From: a virus
DNA: 64,000 nucleotides
IMG/VR virus record: IMGVR_UViG_3300036985_005327
Coordinates: 24,650-88,649 of that record
Strand: one strand, 5' to 3'
The position numbers and the translations under genes were made by a program. This document shows, in pieces, positions 34,283 to 42,960 of the stretch. Position 1 is the stretch's first letter, and each line of letters opens with the position of its first letter. A model generated the notes under the pieces. It did not search any database. It saw only the letters and a list, made by a program, of their open reading frames with translations, and was not told where the DNA came from.

Positions 34283-34750
34283 ATGACCGTTACCCTACCG
34301 CAGAATCAGTTGCCTTTAACCACCGACGACATTCGCTGGTTTTTGCGTGATACTCCGGAGCATAACATCATTCTGCCGGGGGGTATCGAGTTCACGGACG
34401 ACGACATCCAAAGGGCCATTCGTTTTACGACGTCCAAGTACAACGCGATGACCCCTATGACCCAAGTTCCGTCGTCGTCTTTGAACGAGTACATGCTTCT
34501 TTGTGGCGTCTGCGCCATGCTACTTCGCTCTGAGGGTATTCGTCAGAACCGAAATGAGCTCCGTGCTCAGGACGGAAACATCGCGCCAGTAAACCTCGAC
34601 GAAAAGCAGGCCCAGTACTCTGCGTGGGCTGACCGCATGCAGCAAGAGTTTGAAGTACACGCTCGCAACATAAAGACCCAGATCAATATGGAGTCTGTGT
34701 ACGGTCATATCTCCTCGGGCTATCGGTACATTGGTAGGTACACAATATGA
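34283..34750 (+). CDS. Probable head-tail connector protein, 155 aa
   Basis: The pattern TTDDIRWFLRDTPEHN...FTDDDIQRAIRFTTSKYNAM, followed by an internal helix bundle, resembles head-completion/adaptor proteins. In those an N-terminal segment begins with a D-[DE]-I-x-x-F/Y-L pattern and a membrane-free helical core follows. It sits between capsid and sheath genes. AGAGGTACC precedes the ATG. Confidence 0.6.
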   Translation: MTVTLPQNQLPLTTDDIRWFLRDTPEHNIILPGGIEFTDDDIQRAIRFTTSKYNAMTPMTQVPSSSLNEYMLLCGVCAMLLRSEGIRQNRNELRAQDGNIAPVNLDEKQAQYSAWADRMQQEFEVHARNIKTQINMESVYGHISSGYRYIGRYTI

Positions 34751-35682
34751 CATCGGCCAATGCTGTTCCTCTGTCTATGCGCCAAGGGGTGCAGAGTCTA
34801 CCCATTAAGACGTCGAGTCTTCTTGAGATAGAGGTCACACGTGTGTACCCTATGTGGCCAAGACGAGTTTTTGTACAGTGGATACTCCGTAATGTTCCTC
34901 AAGGAGCACCGGACTATCTCTTTAACGTGTACAAATCATCAGGTCCTTCTGGGCCATGGACAACTCTAGCAACTGGGTTGGATAACACGTACTTCTACGT
35001 TGACGAGAGTTTTGGGGCTACGGTTGATAACACGCAACAGAGCCTCTACTCGCTCAAGGTGTCTCTCAACTACAAAATAGAAGTGTTGAGTCCTCCAGAC
35101 CCTCCTGATCTACCTGAAGATCCTCCAGGTGACCCAACGCTCATCACGAGCGTAACAAAGAACCTTGAGCCATGGATGGACCAACGACGTGCGGGCATTG
35201 CCAGAAAGCTTGTGCGGGATTCTCTGATAGCTCTTAAGGCTGTGGGTTTAGAGTGCGCTATCTTGAAGAAGAAGAGCTGGGGAGCTCGGTGTCCATTGTG
35301 CGTAGCTATCGCCAACAAGAGCACACGTACGGCGTGTCCGTCATGTTACGGAACTACCATTGTAGGCGGTTACGAGACTGCCCATTACGGATACGCGATT
35401 CTAACTTCGAACGCTGTGAACACCACGACTCGGATACAAGGCCAAGTAGAGACCAAAGAACGCCAAATCATTATGGCGAACATCCCGCTCATGGACGTAG
35501 ACGATGTCGTCGTGTTTCTCCGGAGTGGTAAACGGTTCATAGTCACGAGAGTTCTTCCGACTACCATTCAAGATACAGACGTACACCAGGAGTTGTCCGT
35601 CAGTGAACTGAATCCGAGTGCTGTCGAGTATGAAATAAACGTCGATCCGTGGCATGAGCCATGCTGGTGGGTTACACCGTAA
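34747..35682 (+). CDS. Virion protein with FnIII-like and zinc-ribbon domains, 311 aa
   Basis: The start overlaps the previous stop (ATGA). Residues ~25-110 look like a fibronectin-III-type domain (VFVQWILRNVPQGAPDYLFNVYKS). After a Pro-rich linker, a helix is followed by SWGARCPLC...ACPSCYGTTIVGGY, a CxxC/CxxC zinc ribbon ending in CYGT.x.GGY. The C-terminal ~90 residues are beta-rich. Proteins with this CxxCYGTG signature occur among head-tail joining or neck proteins of large myoviruses. The call is by motif memory and position. Confidence 0.62.
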   Translation: MTSANAVPLSMRQGVQSLPIKTSSLLEIEVTRVYPMWPRRVFVQWILRNVPQGAPDYLFNVYKSSGPSGPWTTLATGLDNTYFYVDESFGATVDNTQQSLYSLKVSLNYKIEVLSPPDPPDLPEDPPGDPTLITSVTKNLEPWMDQRRAGIARKLVRDSLIALKAVGLECAILKKKSWGARCPLCVAIANKSTRTACPSCYGTTIVGGYETAHYGYAILTSNAVNTTTRIQGQVETKERQIIMANIPLMDVDDVVVFLRSGKRFIVTRVLPTTIQDTDVHQELSVSELNPSAVEYEINVDPWHEPCWWVTP

Positions 35683-36497
35683 TGTCCATTATCGTAACAA
35701 ACAAAAACTATGTCGGTGGAGCTATTCCTAGGTCTGAGGACGAATCTCGCCGCGTAGCTCCAGGTACTCCTTTGGCTCTCGTGGGTCTCTTTATGTTGGC
35801 GATACGCCAGCGCTTTGGCTACAACGCTCTCGCGACTAGCGTAATCGGCGGTGGGAGCATTGGGTTACCCGAAGACAATCAGTACGTAGAGACGCCCGAC
35901 GATGACTCTGAACAACTCCCGTGGGTGTGGGACAACACAATTAGGCCACCAAATGAGTGCCCTCCCCCCGAAAACCCAGACTTGGTGCGCACAAAAATCC
36001 TGATTGACTCTGGGTTCAATATCCACAGGGGTACGCACAACTACCGGCCAGCCATCTACGTGGACCACGGGAATACCATCGCTCAAAAGATCATGGTGGA
36101 TAACCGCGTCGGTAACCATCTTCCCAGCGGACTTGTTGGTTATTACTGCTTAGCTAATACCGAGATGATGATTGAGTGCGACGCAGAGACTCCGGGAGAA
36201 GCTTCAATCCTAGGGGAAACAGTTTGGTTTTTCCTGTTAGCCACGAGGGACATCTTCCGAAAAGATTTTGGGTTACATGACATTTCTGAACCTGTTCTCG
36301 GAAAGACGTTCAACGACAACGAGGACAAAGCAGTTTGGAAGACCCCTATTTCTTTTGGGGTCACTTCAGAGCTTCGTTGGGCTGTTCGACCTGTCAGCCC
36401 TCTCGTAAACGACATCGCCGTATTTATTCAGAAGCAAGGAGTGACTCCAGATACGCTGTACCAGCAGATAGCTTTGCAGACTTCTGTCAGAGAGTAA
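35682..36497 (+). CDS. Probable neck / tail-completion protein, 271 aa
   Basis: I use ATG 35682, which overlaps the previous stop (TAATG). A start at 35661 lies inside the neighbouring gene and has no ribosome site. The protein is mixed alpha/beta with a Pro-rich acidic loop (~80-105). It directly precedes the tail sheath gene, where tail-terminator or neck proteins commonly lie. No diagnostic motif seen. Confidence 0.6.
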   Translation: MSIIVTNKNYVGGAIPRSEDESRRVAPGTPLALVGLFMLAIRQRFGYNALATSVIGGGSIGLPEDNQYVETPDDDSEQLPWVWDNTIRPPNECPPPENPDLVRTKILIDSGFNIHRGTHNYRPAIYVDHGNTIAQKIMVDNRVGNHLPSGLVGYYCLANTEMMIECDAETPGEASILGETVWFFLLATRDIFRKDFGLHDISEPVLGKTFNDNEDKAVWKTPISFGVTSELRWAVRPVSPLVNDIAVFIQKQGVTPDTLYQQIALQTSVRE

Positions 36498-36548
36498 AAA
36501 ACGTATACTTCATCTGAATTGACGCGCACCCTGTAAAGGAGCTAAAAG

Positions 36549-39275
36549 ATGGCCCTCACTAGACCAAATGCGGTTGTTTTCCAAGAGTACAAGGACTTCT
36601 CGGTCACTCCGAGTATCCCTGATCTGAACGTGCTTGTGGTTGGTCCGTGCTACCAAATCCTCGATTACATCGATGATAAAACCGACTGTTACGCCGACAC
36701 GTACGGTAGCGCGGCAGACGCAAATAACCCGATTGTCACGACGACTGACGTTGACATTCTCACCCCTCCAGAGGTTGAGGCCGGTGCGATTCTCAAAGAC
36801 GATAGCGTAAAAATCTTCTTTGATAATTACCGCGTTGCCCTGAAGGAAGTCACGGACTCCAGCGGGCAAGTCGCGGGTCTCGCGAAGTTCTGGTCTGGTG
36901 ACAATCTGTTCCGGGGTGATGACGTTACGTCCACCGTCTACAACATGAACAAGTTGGGCGTCCAAGCAGGCGATAAGCTCATCACCAACCAAGGTAACCC
37001 TGCTTCTGTTTCGGACATCACACGCACTGTCAAAGAGCTCGTGCACATCTTGCGCTCGACAGGGTCTACTCCGGACTATGACTCCATCAGTGCTGACACG
37101 GGCGACATCATCACCATTACCGGGGATACCGCTGGTACTCCGCGTAACGGGACGTATACGGTAAAGAAGAAGTACGTCGAGAACGGCACGTCTATCCCAC
37201 TCGCCATTGAGATCGAACCGGCGGATGCCACGAACTTGATCGGTACCACTGGCAACGTTCACATGGTGGTAACGGCTCCTGACGGCACCGTGAAGTACGA
37301 CTCGGCTACCGTGGACGGCGTTCGCGACGAGTGCTTCATCCGTACGACTGTGGACTTCGCTGCTGCAAACAGCGCAACGGCTGGCTACCGCCTCTGGCGC
37401 ATCGAGCGCGAGCTCAACGACCTGGAGATCCCTGCTGGCAATGTCACGGTAGACGCGGTCACCAAAGTAGTCACTGTTGACGGAGCCCTGACGGACAGTG
37501 TTTTGGTACAAGGCGTTGCCGCCGATTTGCGGATTACGGCCGCGAGCATCTACATGCAGTACCTGGCCCTTCGCCAGGACCTGCAGAACATCACCGACAT
37601 CGAGAACACCCCAGCCCTCACGACGCTGCTGGGCAAGTACGATGCGCGTAACCCGCTGCATGTCGGCGCGTCCGTAGCCAAACAAAACACCACGACCAAG
37701 GTGCGAGTTTACGGCGTAGCGTCTGACGACATCGCAGGGTATGGCGACTTCTTAGATCGCATCAGCGCCGAGCGTTATGTGTACGCTCTCGTGCCGCTGA
37801 CGTACGACACCTCGATTCTCGGTGCGTTCAAGCTCATGGCCGAGAACTACGCCGATCCCACGTACTGTCTGGATAATGGCATCAAGCAGAAGTTCCGGAA
37901 CGTCATCGGCGCAGTCGAGCTCGAGACTCAGAAAGAGGTCATCGCGGCTATCGGCGGCGGCACGGTTTCGAAGCAAGTGGGGAGCACCCCGGCTGGGACG
38001 AAGACGTTCACCGTGACGGCCGACGCGGGTCAGCATTATGACCTCTCAGCGGATAAGGTTCTTCCTGGCGACACCATCACGGTTCTCCATACAACGGGAA
38101 CCGCGACTTACACCGTAGCGCATGTGAATAGCGCGACCGCGTGTGAGATCACGACGTCAGTACTTACGCCGCTTGTGCTGGACGCGTCGAGCAAGCTCAA
38201 CATCTACGTCGGGGCAACGACCGTTAAGCGTATGACCGTGGAGCTGTCCAACGTCGGTACGGGCACTACGTTCTCTATCGCGAACGCCGCGTTGGACGAG
38301 CTGTACACGGTGCTGACTGTTCCCACGGCGAACTTCGCGAACGTGGTTCCCGGTGACATCCTTCAGATCCCCTCGGACCCGGAAGTCAGCACCTGGACGA
38401 CGTACGACTCGTGGATCGTTTCGCTCGTCGAGAGCACCACTCGTCTGCGCGTAGTCAACGAGGGTTCGAACACCGACACCCTGGCGAACGAGCTCCCGCA
38501 TCTCACGAAGCGTACAGCCGCAACTGACCGTGCTGTGACCAGCGGAAGCGTGTACTGCCGCGTTCTGCGCAACATGGACAAGTCGGAACAGGTCACCAAC
38601 ATGCTGGCTACCGCTCAGGGGTTCGCGTCTAAGCGCACGCTCCTCACGTACCCGGCTCTGTGCGATGTCTCTGGCTTGGTCGATGGTAGCCTCGCGCGTA
38701 CCACGTCCACGATAAAAGCCACGGCAGCTAGCCAGCCGGGCTATTATCTGTCGTGCCTTGTCGGTGGCCAGACTGCGGGTCAGCCTTCGCAGCAGGGCTT
38801 CACGAACCTTCCGGGCAATGGTATCTCCCGCGTGTACGGTTCGAACGACTACTTCACCGAGGAGCAGCTCACGGACCTGTCCAATGGTGGTGTGTACGTC
38901 TTCGTCCAGGACACCACTACCTCACTGCCGTACACTATTCATGAGGTCACTACCGATGTGGTTTCACTGGAGACGGGCGAGTACATGGCAGTCAAGAACC
39001 TCGACTTCATTTCGATGATGTTCCTCGATACGCTGCGAGGGTTCTTGGGTCGTTGGAACATCAACACGGACACCATCCGCACGATTCACCAGGCATGTAC
39101 GGCGACCATCACTAACCTGAAGTCGCGTTATGTCGTGAAGATTGGTGCCCCTCTCATCAGCGCGACAATCGATTCGGTTGAAGAGAGTGACATCAGCGAA
39201 GACCGTATCGAAGCGTACATCAGCGTCCTGCAACCCATGACACTCAATGTCATCGGACTTCACCTGGTGGCCTGA
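36549..39275 (+). CDS. Contractile tail sheath protein, 908 aa
   Basis: The N-terminus (MALTRPNAVVFQEYKDFSVT, then LNVLVVGPCY) and the C-terminal region show the phage sheath fold. In the latter a domain with KRTLLTYPALC is followed by NFISMMFLDTLRGFLGRWN-like helices and ends SVLQPMTLNVIGLHLVA. At 908 aa it is larger than T4 gp18, with a middle insertion (~180-560) of strand-rich repeats likely exposed on the tail surface. AAAGGAG lies before the ATG. It defines the phage as a myovirus. Confidence 0.85.
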   Translation: MALTRPNAVVFQEYKDFSVTPSIPDLNVLVVGPCYQILDYIDDKTDCYADTYGSAADANNPIVTTTDVDILTPPEVEAGAILKDDSVKIFFDNYRVALKEVTDSSGQVAGLAKFWSGDNLFRGDDVTSTVYNMNKLGVQAGDKLITNQGNPASVSDITRTVKELVHILRSTGSTPDYDSISADTGDIITITGDTAGTPRNGTYTVKKKYVENGTSIPLAIEIEPADATNLIGTTGNVHMVVTAPDGTVKYDSATVDGVRDECFIRTTVDFAAANSATAGYRLWRIERELNDLEIPAGNVTVDAVTKVVTVDGALTDSVLVQGVAADLRITAASIYMQYLALRQDLQNITDIENTPALTTLLGKYDARNPLHVGASVAKQNTTTKVRVYGVASDDIAGYGDFLDRISAERYVYALVPLTYDTSILGAFKLMAENYADPTYCLDNGIKQKFRNVIGAVELETQKEVIAAIGGGTVSKQVGSTPAGTKTFTVTADAGQHYDLSADKVLPGDTITVLHTTGTATYTVAHVNSATACEITTSVLTPLVLDASSKLNIYVGATTVKRMTVELSNVGTGTTFSIANAALDELYTVLTVPTANFANVVPGDILQIPSDPEVSTWTTYDSWIVSLVESTTRLRVVNEGSNTDTLANELPHLTKRTAATDRAVTSGSVYCRVLRNMDKSEQVTNMLATAQGFASKRTLLTYPALCDVSGLVDGSLARTTSTIKATAASQPGYYLSCLVGGQTAGQPSQQGFTNLPGNGISRVYGSNDYFTEEQLTDLSNGGVYVFVQDTTTSLPYTIHEVTTDVVSLETGEYMAVKNLDFISMMFLDTLRGFLGRWNINTDTIRTIHQACTATITNLKSRYVVKIGAPLISATIDSVEESDISEDRIEAYISVLQPMTLNVIGLHLVA

Positions 39276-39592
39276 TGCATCTTGATTTTGCGAAGCAAGC
39301 GTTCGACCGGGGTTACGAGGATACCCTCGTAGCCCTTGGTCTCTCTTCCATCAAACAAGCTGACCTTCAAAAAGAGGCTATACCGTTCCTAGGAGCATTA
39401 GCCTCTAAAGGTATGGGTCTTCTTGGGAAAGGTGTGAAAGCCGTTGGTGGTATGTTTGGAAATAAGGGCGTTCAACAAGCGGGACAGCAAGCTGCTAAAC
39501 CAACCGGTATGATGGGAAAAGCGTGGGGCGCTTTAACCTCGACACCGGCTCAAGTTGCAATGCTTGGCGCTAGCAGCATTCCGACGAATTAG
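39275..39592 (+). CDS. Small Gly/Ala-rich virion protein, 105 aa
   Basis: The start overlaps the sheath stop by one base (TGATG). The N-terminus (FAKQAFDRGYEDTLVALGLSSIKQADLQKEA) carries the G-Y-x-x-T-L-x-x-L-G-L...K-x-A motif shared with other proteins here. It is followed by Gly/Lys repeats (KGMGLLGKGVKAVGG). Possibly processed or packaged; unknown. Confidence 0.65.
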   Translation: MHLDFAKQAFDRGYEDTLVALGLSSIKQADLQKEAIPFLGALASKGMGLLGKGVKAVGGMFGNKGVQQAGQQAAKPTGMMGKAWGALTSTPAQVAMLGASSIPTN

Positions 39593-39606
39593 AGGAGTCA
39601 CACACC

Positions 39607-40365
39607 ATGGCACTTGGAGTCACTAAAGGAATCGGAACCTGGAAGGCGCAAAAGAATAACGTTGAGCGTCTTATGGATAACTCGGCGTATACCGCCGCGC
39701 ACCCAGATGACACTCTCGTGTTAGCAGGGCCTCCTCGGTTCTCGAGTGTGTCCCTCGATTCAGTCTCTGGCTGGAACAGCGTACTCTCAATCGGTATGCT
39801 TCAGACGTTCCAGATTTCTAGCCAAAAGCCGACACAGCCAATGCAAGCCATTGGTTCGGGTCGTTCCTTCTTCGTTTCGGGGAAGAGCATGACGACTTGG
39901 CGTGTTGGTCGCCTCTTGGCCAATGGCAGAAATCTGTTACGCATCCTCTACCACAACGCGGTAGCTGGTGGCGTAAACGTGGAAGCGTTTGATGACCCGG
40001 CGGTTCCTGAGGGCGGAAAGAACACCACGTTGTTCTTCTGCAACTTGGACTCCGAGCTGTTCTACGTCCCGTTTGGTTTGGGTGTTCTGTTCAAGGACAA
40101 GACCAACTCGACCATCGGCTCGTTCTATGTCGAGCTCTCGATGATTAGCACGTACACTCTAGGCTTCACCTCGGGCCAGAACATGGTCCTTGAAGACGTG
40201 GGCGGTATGTGCGACCGGCTCTTCCCCTTCCACGCAACTACACTTCAGTACGGTAACGTTCCGCGCTCTACGCTGGACGAGGTCATTGGATTCACTACTG
40301 GTCTCGACGGAAACCCAACGCCTCCTGACGGCAGTTGGCAGACGGGATACGACGACAACGTCTAG
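39607..40365 (+). CDS. Probable tail tube protein, 252 aa
   Basis: Placed right after the sheath and before the baseplate spike, as tube genes are in most myoviruses. The protein is beta-rich with few helices, and its size fits a tube subunit with a small insertion. GAGG lies before the ATG. The call rests on order and fold impression rather than a specific motif. Confidence 0.6.
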   Translation: MALGVTKGIGTWKAQKNNVERLMDNSAYTAAHPDDTLVLAGPPRFSSVSLDSVSGWNSVLSIGMLQTFQISSQKPTQPMQAIGSGRSFFVSGKSMTTWRVGRLLANGRNLLRILYHNAVAGGVNVEAFDDPAVPEGGKNTTLFFCNLDSELFYVPFGLGVLFKDKTNSTIGSFYVELSMISTYTLGFTSGQNMVLEDVGGMCDRLFPFHATTLQYGNVPRSTLDEVIGFTTGLDGNPTPPDGSWQTGYDDNV

Positions 40366-40387
40366 CAGCATATGCTATGCTTAAGGC

Positions 40388-41923
40388 ATGGCACAACTCA
40401 ACGCGCAACAATCTGCTCTGCTTAGAGGTACCGGTTATACCAGTAGCCCCTTCCCTATGGGTCAAACCTTAGGGACTATCATAAAGTATGATAGCAATAC
40501 GCACACCTGTGATGTTCGTACTGAAGGACAGAAGCTACCTGGCAGAAAAACTGGAAGTTTTTACAAGAACGTTCCGTTCCAATCTGCGGGTACAGGGATA
40601 TGCTCTGCTCCGGATACCTCTATCCCTGTTGTCGTTGACTTTCAATTAGGTTTCCCCCGCATAGTAGGATCTTTATCTGCCGGTTCTTACACAGGTAATA
40701 TGCCTACAACAGCTCCTACGTTTTCAACCGTGTCATCTGGGAATCAAGCAAGTACCTCCGGGGGGAATAGCACAACGTCGTACACACCTAAGGGTATGGT
40801 CCCCGGTGACCTGGCTCTTGTTAATCCTGATGGAAACTATCTAGCGGCATTACGCGGTAAAATATCAAAGCTATACGGGTCTGAGCGAGCTCAGGTTATG
40901 GCTCTTGGCTACCACGACCTCGTTCGAGTCGTGTCTGAGAACTACGAAAACTTCAATGCCTTTGGGGAGTTGAGGGTTTCTAACAAAAATGGGCGCAGTG
41001 GACTCTCGTTCAAAGGTGGGCCGGACCAGGTTTCCCAGACAGGTGGGGCTCAAAAGAACTGGACCTTCCATGTCGATATTGGTGACGTCGGCAATATGTT
41101 TGATATGAAAGTCACTACTAACGATAACAAGACGATGTCCCAGGCTTTGTTCTCAAGCGACGGTGGCGTCGAGTTTTATGGAGCAAAGAGCATAGGGACA
41201 TTCACGGCAGGAACAGCGTCACACTTTGTAGGTGGTAACCAAACTTACCGCTATGAAGGGGACGTGAGCACTTTTATTGCCGGTACCCACTTTTACACCT
41301 GTGAAGGTGGAGAAGACAAAACGGTTTCGGGTAGCTTTGCTACGACCGTAGGTGTTGACTGCGTCGAGCTTACCAATCGAGACAAGATTATGAACATTGG
41401 CGGGATGTTCAAACAAGTTTTAACTGGTGGCTCTCCCAAAGACGCGTTACCCACCAACATTGCGTATGAGTCTCACATCGTAAACGGAAACGCGACGTTC
41501 ATTGTCGGTGATCCTCGAGACGGAGCTATCCCTACGGCGTTACCGGGGTTCAACATCTTCGCGTACAACGGAGCGATTGTTATCGGCGAGAACTGCCGAG
41601 ACCCTTTGTCTCCCCCCGCAATACAATGCGCTGTGGCCCTCAACACAAAACTTCCCAATTCTATTGGACTGGGCTGCGTACCTATGGGTCCATGGATAAG
41701 CCCTGATGCTGCTGCTAAGAACCCATCGACAGACTTCGCCATGCTCTTCTTGAAGTGGCAGGCATTGATGACCACGCTCATCACACTTCTTGATTCGCAC
41801 ACGCACTCGACAACCTGGGGGCCTTCTGGTCCCGCGATGGCTCCTGCTCCTGCCGGATTTAACACGGCTATTACACCTCTGGTAGTTCCTGTTAAGAGTG
41901 TGCGTGTCTGTATTGGAGCTTAG
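40388..41923 (+). CDS. Baseplate spike / puncturing protein, 511 aa
   Basis: The N-terminal ~95 residues have the OB-fold pattern of gpV/VgrG/gp138-type spikes: TLGTIIKYDSNTHTCDV, NVPFQSAGTGICSAPD, IPVVVDFQLGFPRIVGSL. The middle is Gly/Thr-rich beta-helix-like sequence, and the end has FLKWQALMTTLITLLDSHTHSTTWGPSGP, the H-T-H...GPSGP signature of many baseplate spike proteins. It would form a trimeric needle at the tail tip. Start spacing to AAGG is short; no better ATG is close. Confidence 0.78.
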   Translation: MAQLNAQQSALLRGTGYTSSPFPMGQTLGTIIKYDSNTHTCDVRTEGQKLPGRKTGSFYKNVPFQSAGTGICSAPDTSIPVVVDFQLGFPRIVGSLSAGSYTGNMPTTAPTFSTVSSGNQASTSGGNSTTSYTPKGMVPGDLALVNPDGNYLAALRGKISKLYGSERAQVMALGYHDLVRVVSENYENFNAFGELRVSNKNGRSGLSFKGGPDQVSQTGGAQKNWTFHVDIGDVGNMFDMKVTTNDNKTMSQALFSSDGGVEFYGAKSIGTFTAGTASHFVGGNQTYRYEGDVSTFIAGTHFYTCEGGEDKTVSGSFATTVGVDCVELTNRDKIMNIGGMFKQVLTGGSPKDALPTNIAYESHIVNGNATFIVGDPRDGAIPTALPGFNIFAYNGAIVIGENCRDPLSPPAIQCAVALNTKLPNSIGLGCVPMGPWISPDAAAKNPSTDFAMLFLKWQALMTTLITLLDSHTHSTTWGPSGPAMAPAPAGFNTAITPLVVPVKSVRVCIGA

Positions 41924-41957
41924 TTTGACATGTCTTTTCTTTTGACTACCAACAACC

Positions 41958-42004
41958 TATAATTCATACAACGTGTTAGCACATCTCGGGACGTAGGGTC
42001 CCGA
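41958..42004 (+). promoter_or_regulatory. Candidate late promoter and 5'-UTR hairpin
   Basis: TATAATTC lies at 41958-41965 without a -35 box at 16-18 bases. Downstream, TCGGGAC (41986-41992) pairs with GTCCCGA (41998-42004), a seven-base hairpin in the leader that could stabilise the mRNA. GAGG and an A-rich spacer precede the ATG at 42029. Confidence 0.45.
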
Positions 42005-42028
42005 TAGACAATCAGCGAGGTAAAAAAA

Positions 42029-42880
42029 ATGTTGAAGCTTTCTGTTACTACGCCCGTTGGTGGTGGTCCCGTCTCCATCCAAGACCAGTTCCCGACGGAA
42101 GGCCCCCTCGTTCTCGAGGTCGCCACCAACGCTACGGCAACCATCAACCTGTCGTTTACGCAGCTCGGGCGTATCGCCGCACAGCTTCAAGCACTTCTTG
42201 AGTCGGGCGCGATTACCTTCACGCTGACGGCCATCACGGGTAACCAGACCTGGATTCAGGAATCGGACCTCGCGGGTCTCCCCGAGCTCTATTCCGCGAG
42301 CGAGTCCATCACCATCGGTGGTGAGACCGCCTGTGTTCTCTACGGCTACAACCTCGTCGCTGGCCAGGTGTGCGCGCATGCCGACCTCTTTGTCACGGGC
42401 GCTGCTGCGAACACAGGCGTTGTGGTTCGGGCGATCCTCCCCGGTCAAGACGGCAACGACTACACCGTGACCGCCGTGGACACTACGAGCGGCGGTCTCT
42501 CGGCTATCCTCACGGCCAGTGACCTCCTCGTCAACTTCGGTGGCGCTTCGCACACTGCCACCGAAGTTGCAGCTATCATCAATGGCAGCGTCACTGCTAG
42601 CCCGGTATTCGTCGCTACGGCGGGCGGTAACGGCTCAGGTAACGTCGCTCTCCAGGCTGAGACCGCTCTCGCGGGTGGCACCGGCCAGGGTCTCACGGTC
42701 TCTTGCTGCGGTCTCGCTTGTACCGTCACGGCGCTCGATGTCTCGGCGAGCCCTATCGATAAGCTGACCATCACCACCCCGGACCTCGGTACCCTCGCTG
42801 CCAACAATGGCTACGCGAAGATCAAGGTGCGCTCTGGTGAGAAGAAGACGGACATCACCGTCGTGACGACCTCGGCCTAA
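42029..42880 (+). CDS. Tail-fibre-like virion protein, 283 aa
   Basis: A Thr/Ala/Gly-rich beta protein without Lys-rich helices. Its first ~60 residues (LSVTTP...VSIQDQFPTEGPLVL...FTQLGRIAAQLQALLESGA) are clearly related to the start of the next gene product (L.VTV...VILQDHHPAEGPFVM...DNQFGRIQTDLAALVAAGA). The shared part is probably a virion attachment domain. GC-ending codons suggest an abundant protein. It has its own candidate promoter. Confidence 0.68.
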   Translation: MLKLSVTTPVGGGPVSIQDQFPTEGPLVLEVATNATATINLSFTQLGRIAAQLQALLESGAITFTLTAITGNQTWIQESDLAGLPELYSASESITIGGETACVLYGYNLVAGQVCAHADLFVTGAAANTGVVVRAILPGQDGNDYTVTAVDTTSGGLSAILTASDLLVNFGGASHTATEVAAIINGSVTASPVFVATAGGNGSGNVALQAETALAGGTGQGLTVSCCGLACTVTALDVSASPIDKLTITTPDLGTLAANNGYAKIKVRSGEKKTDITVVTTSA

Positions 42881-42917
42881 TCTGCTCTTCAGCCTTTCAT
42901 TCTTACGCCGTAAACCC

Positions 42918-42923
42918 TACAAT
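42918..42923 (+). promoter_or_regulatory. Candidate phage late promoter (TACAAT, -10 only)
   Basis: TACAATTTG lies 38 bases before the 42961 start in an 80-base gap. No -35 box. It belongs to the same set as 20273, 32708 and 41958. AAGGAGG follows as the ribosome site. Confidence 0.42.
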
Positions 42924-42960
42924 TTGAGGGATTGAACAGATCCTATAAGGAGGACAACGC

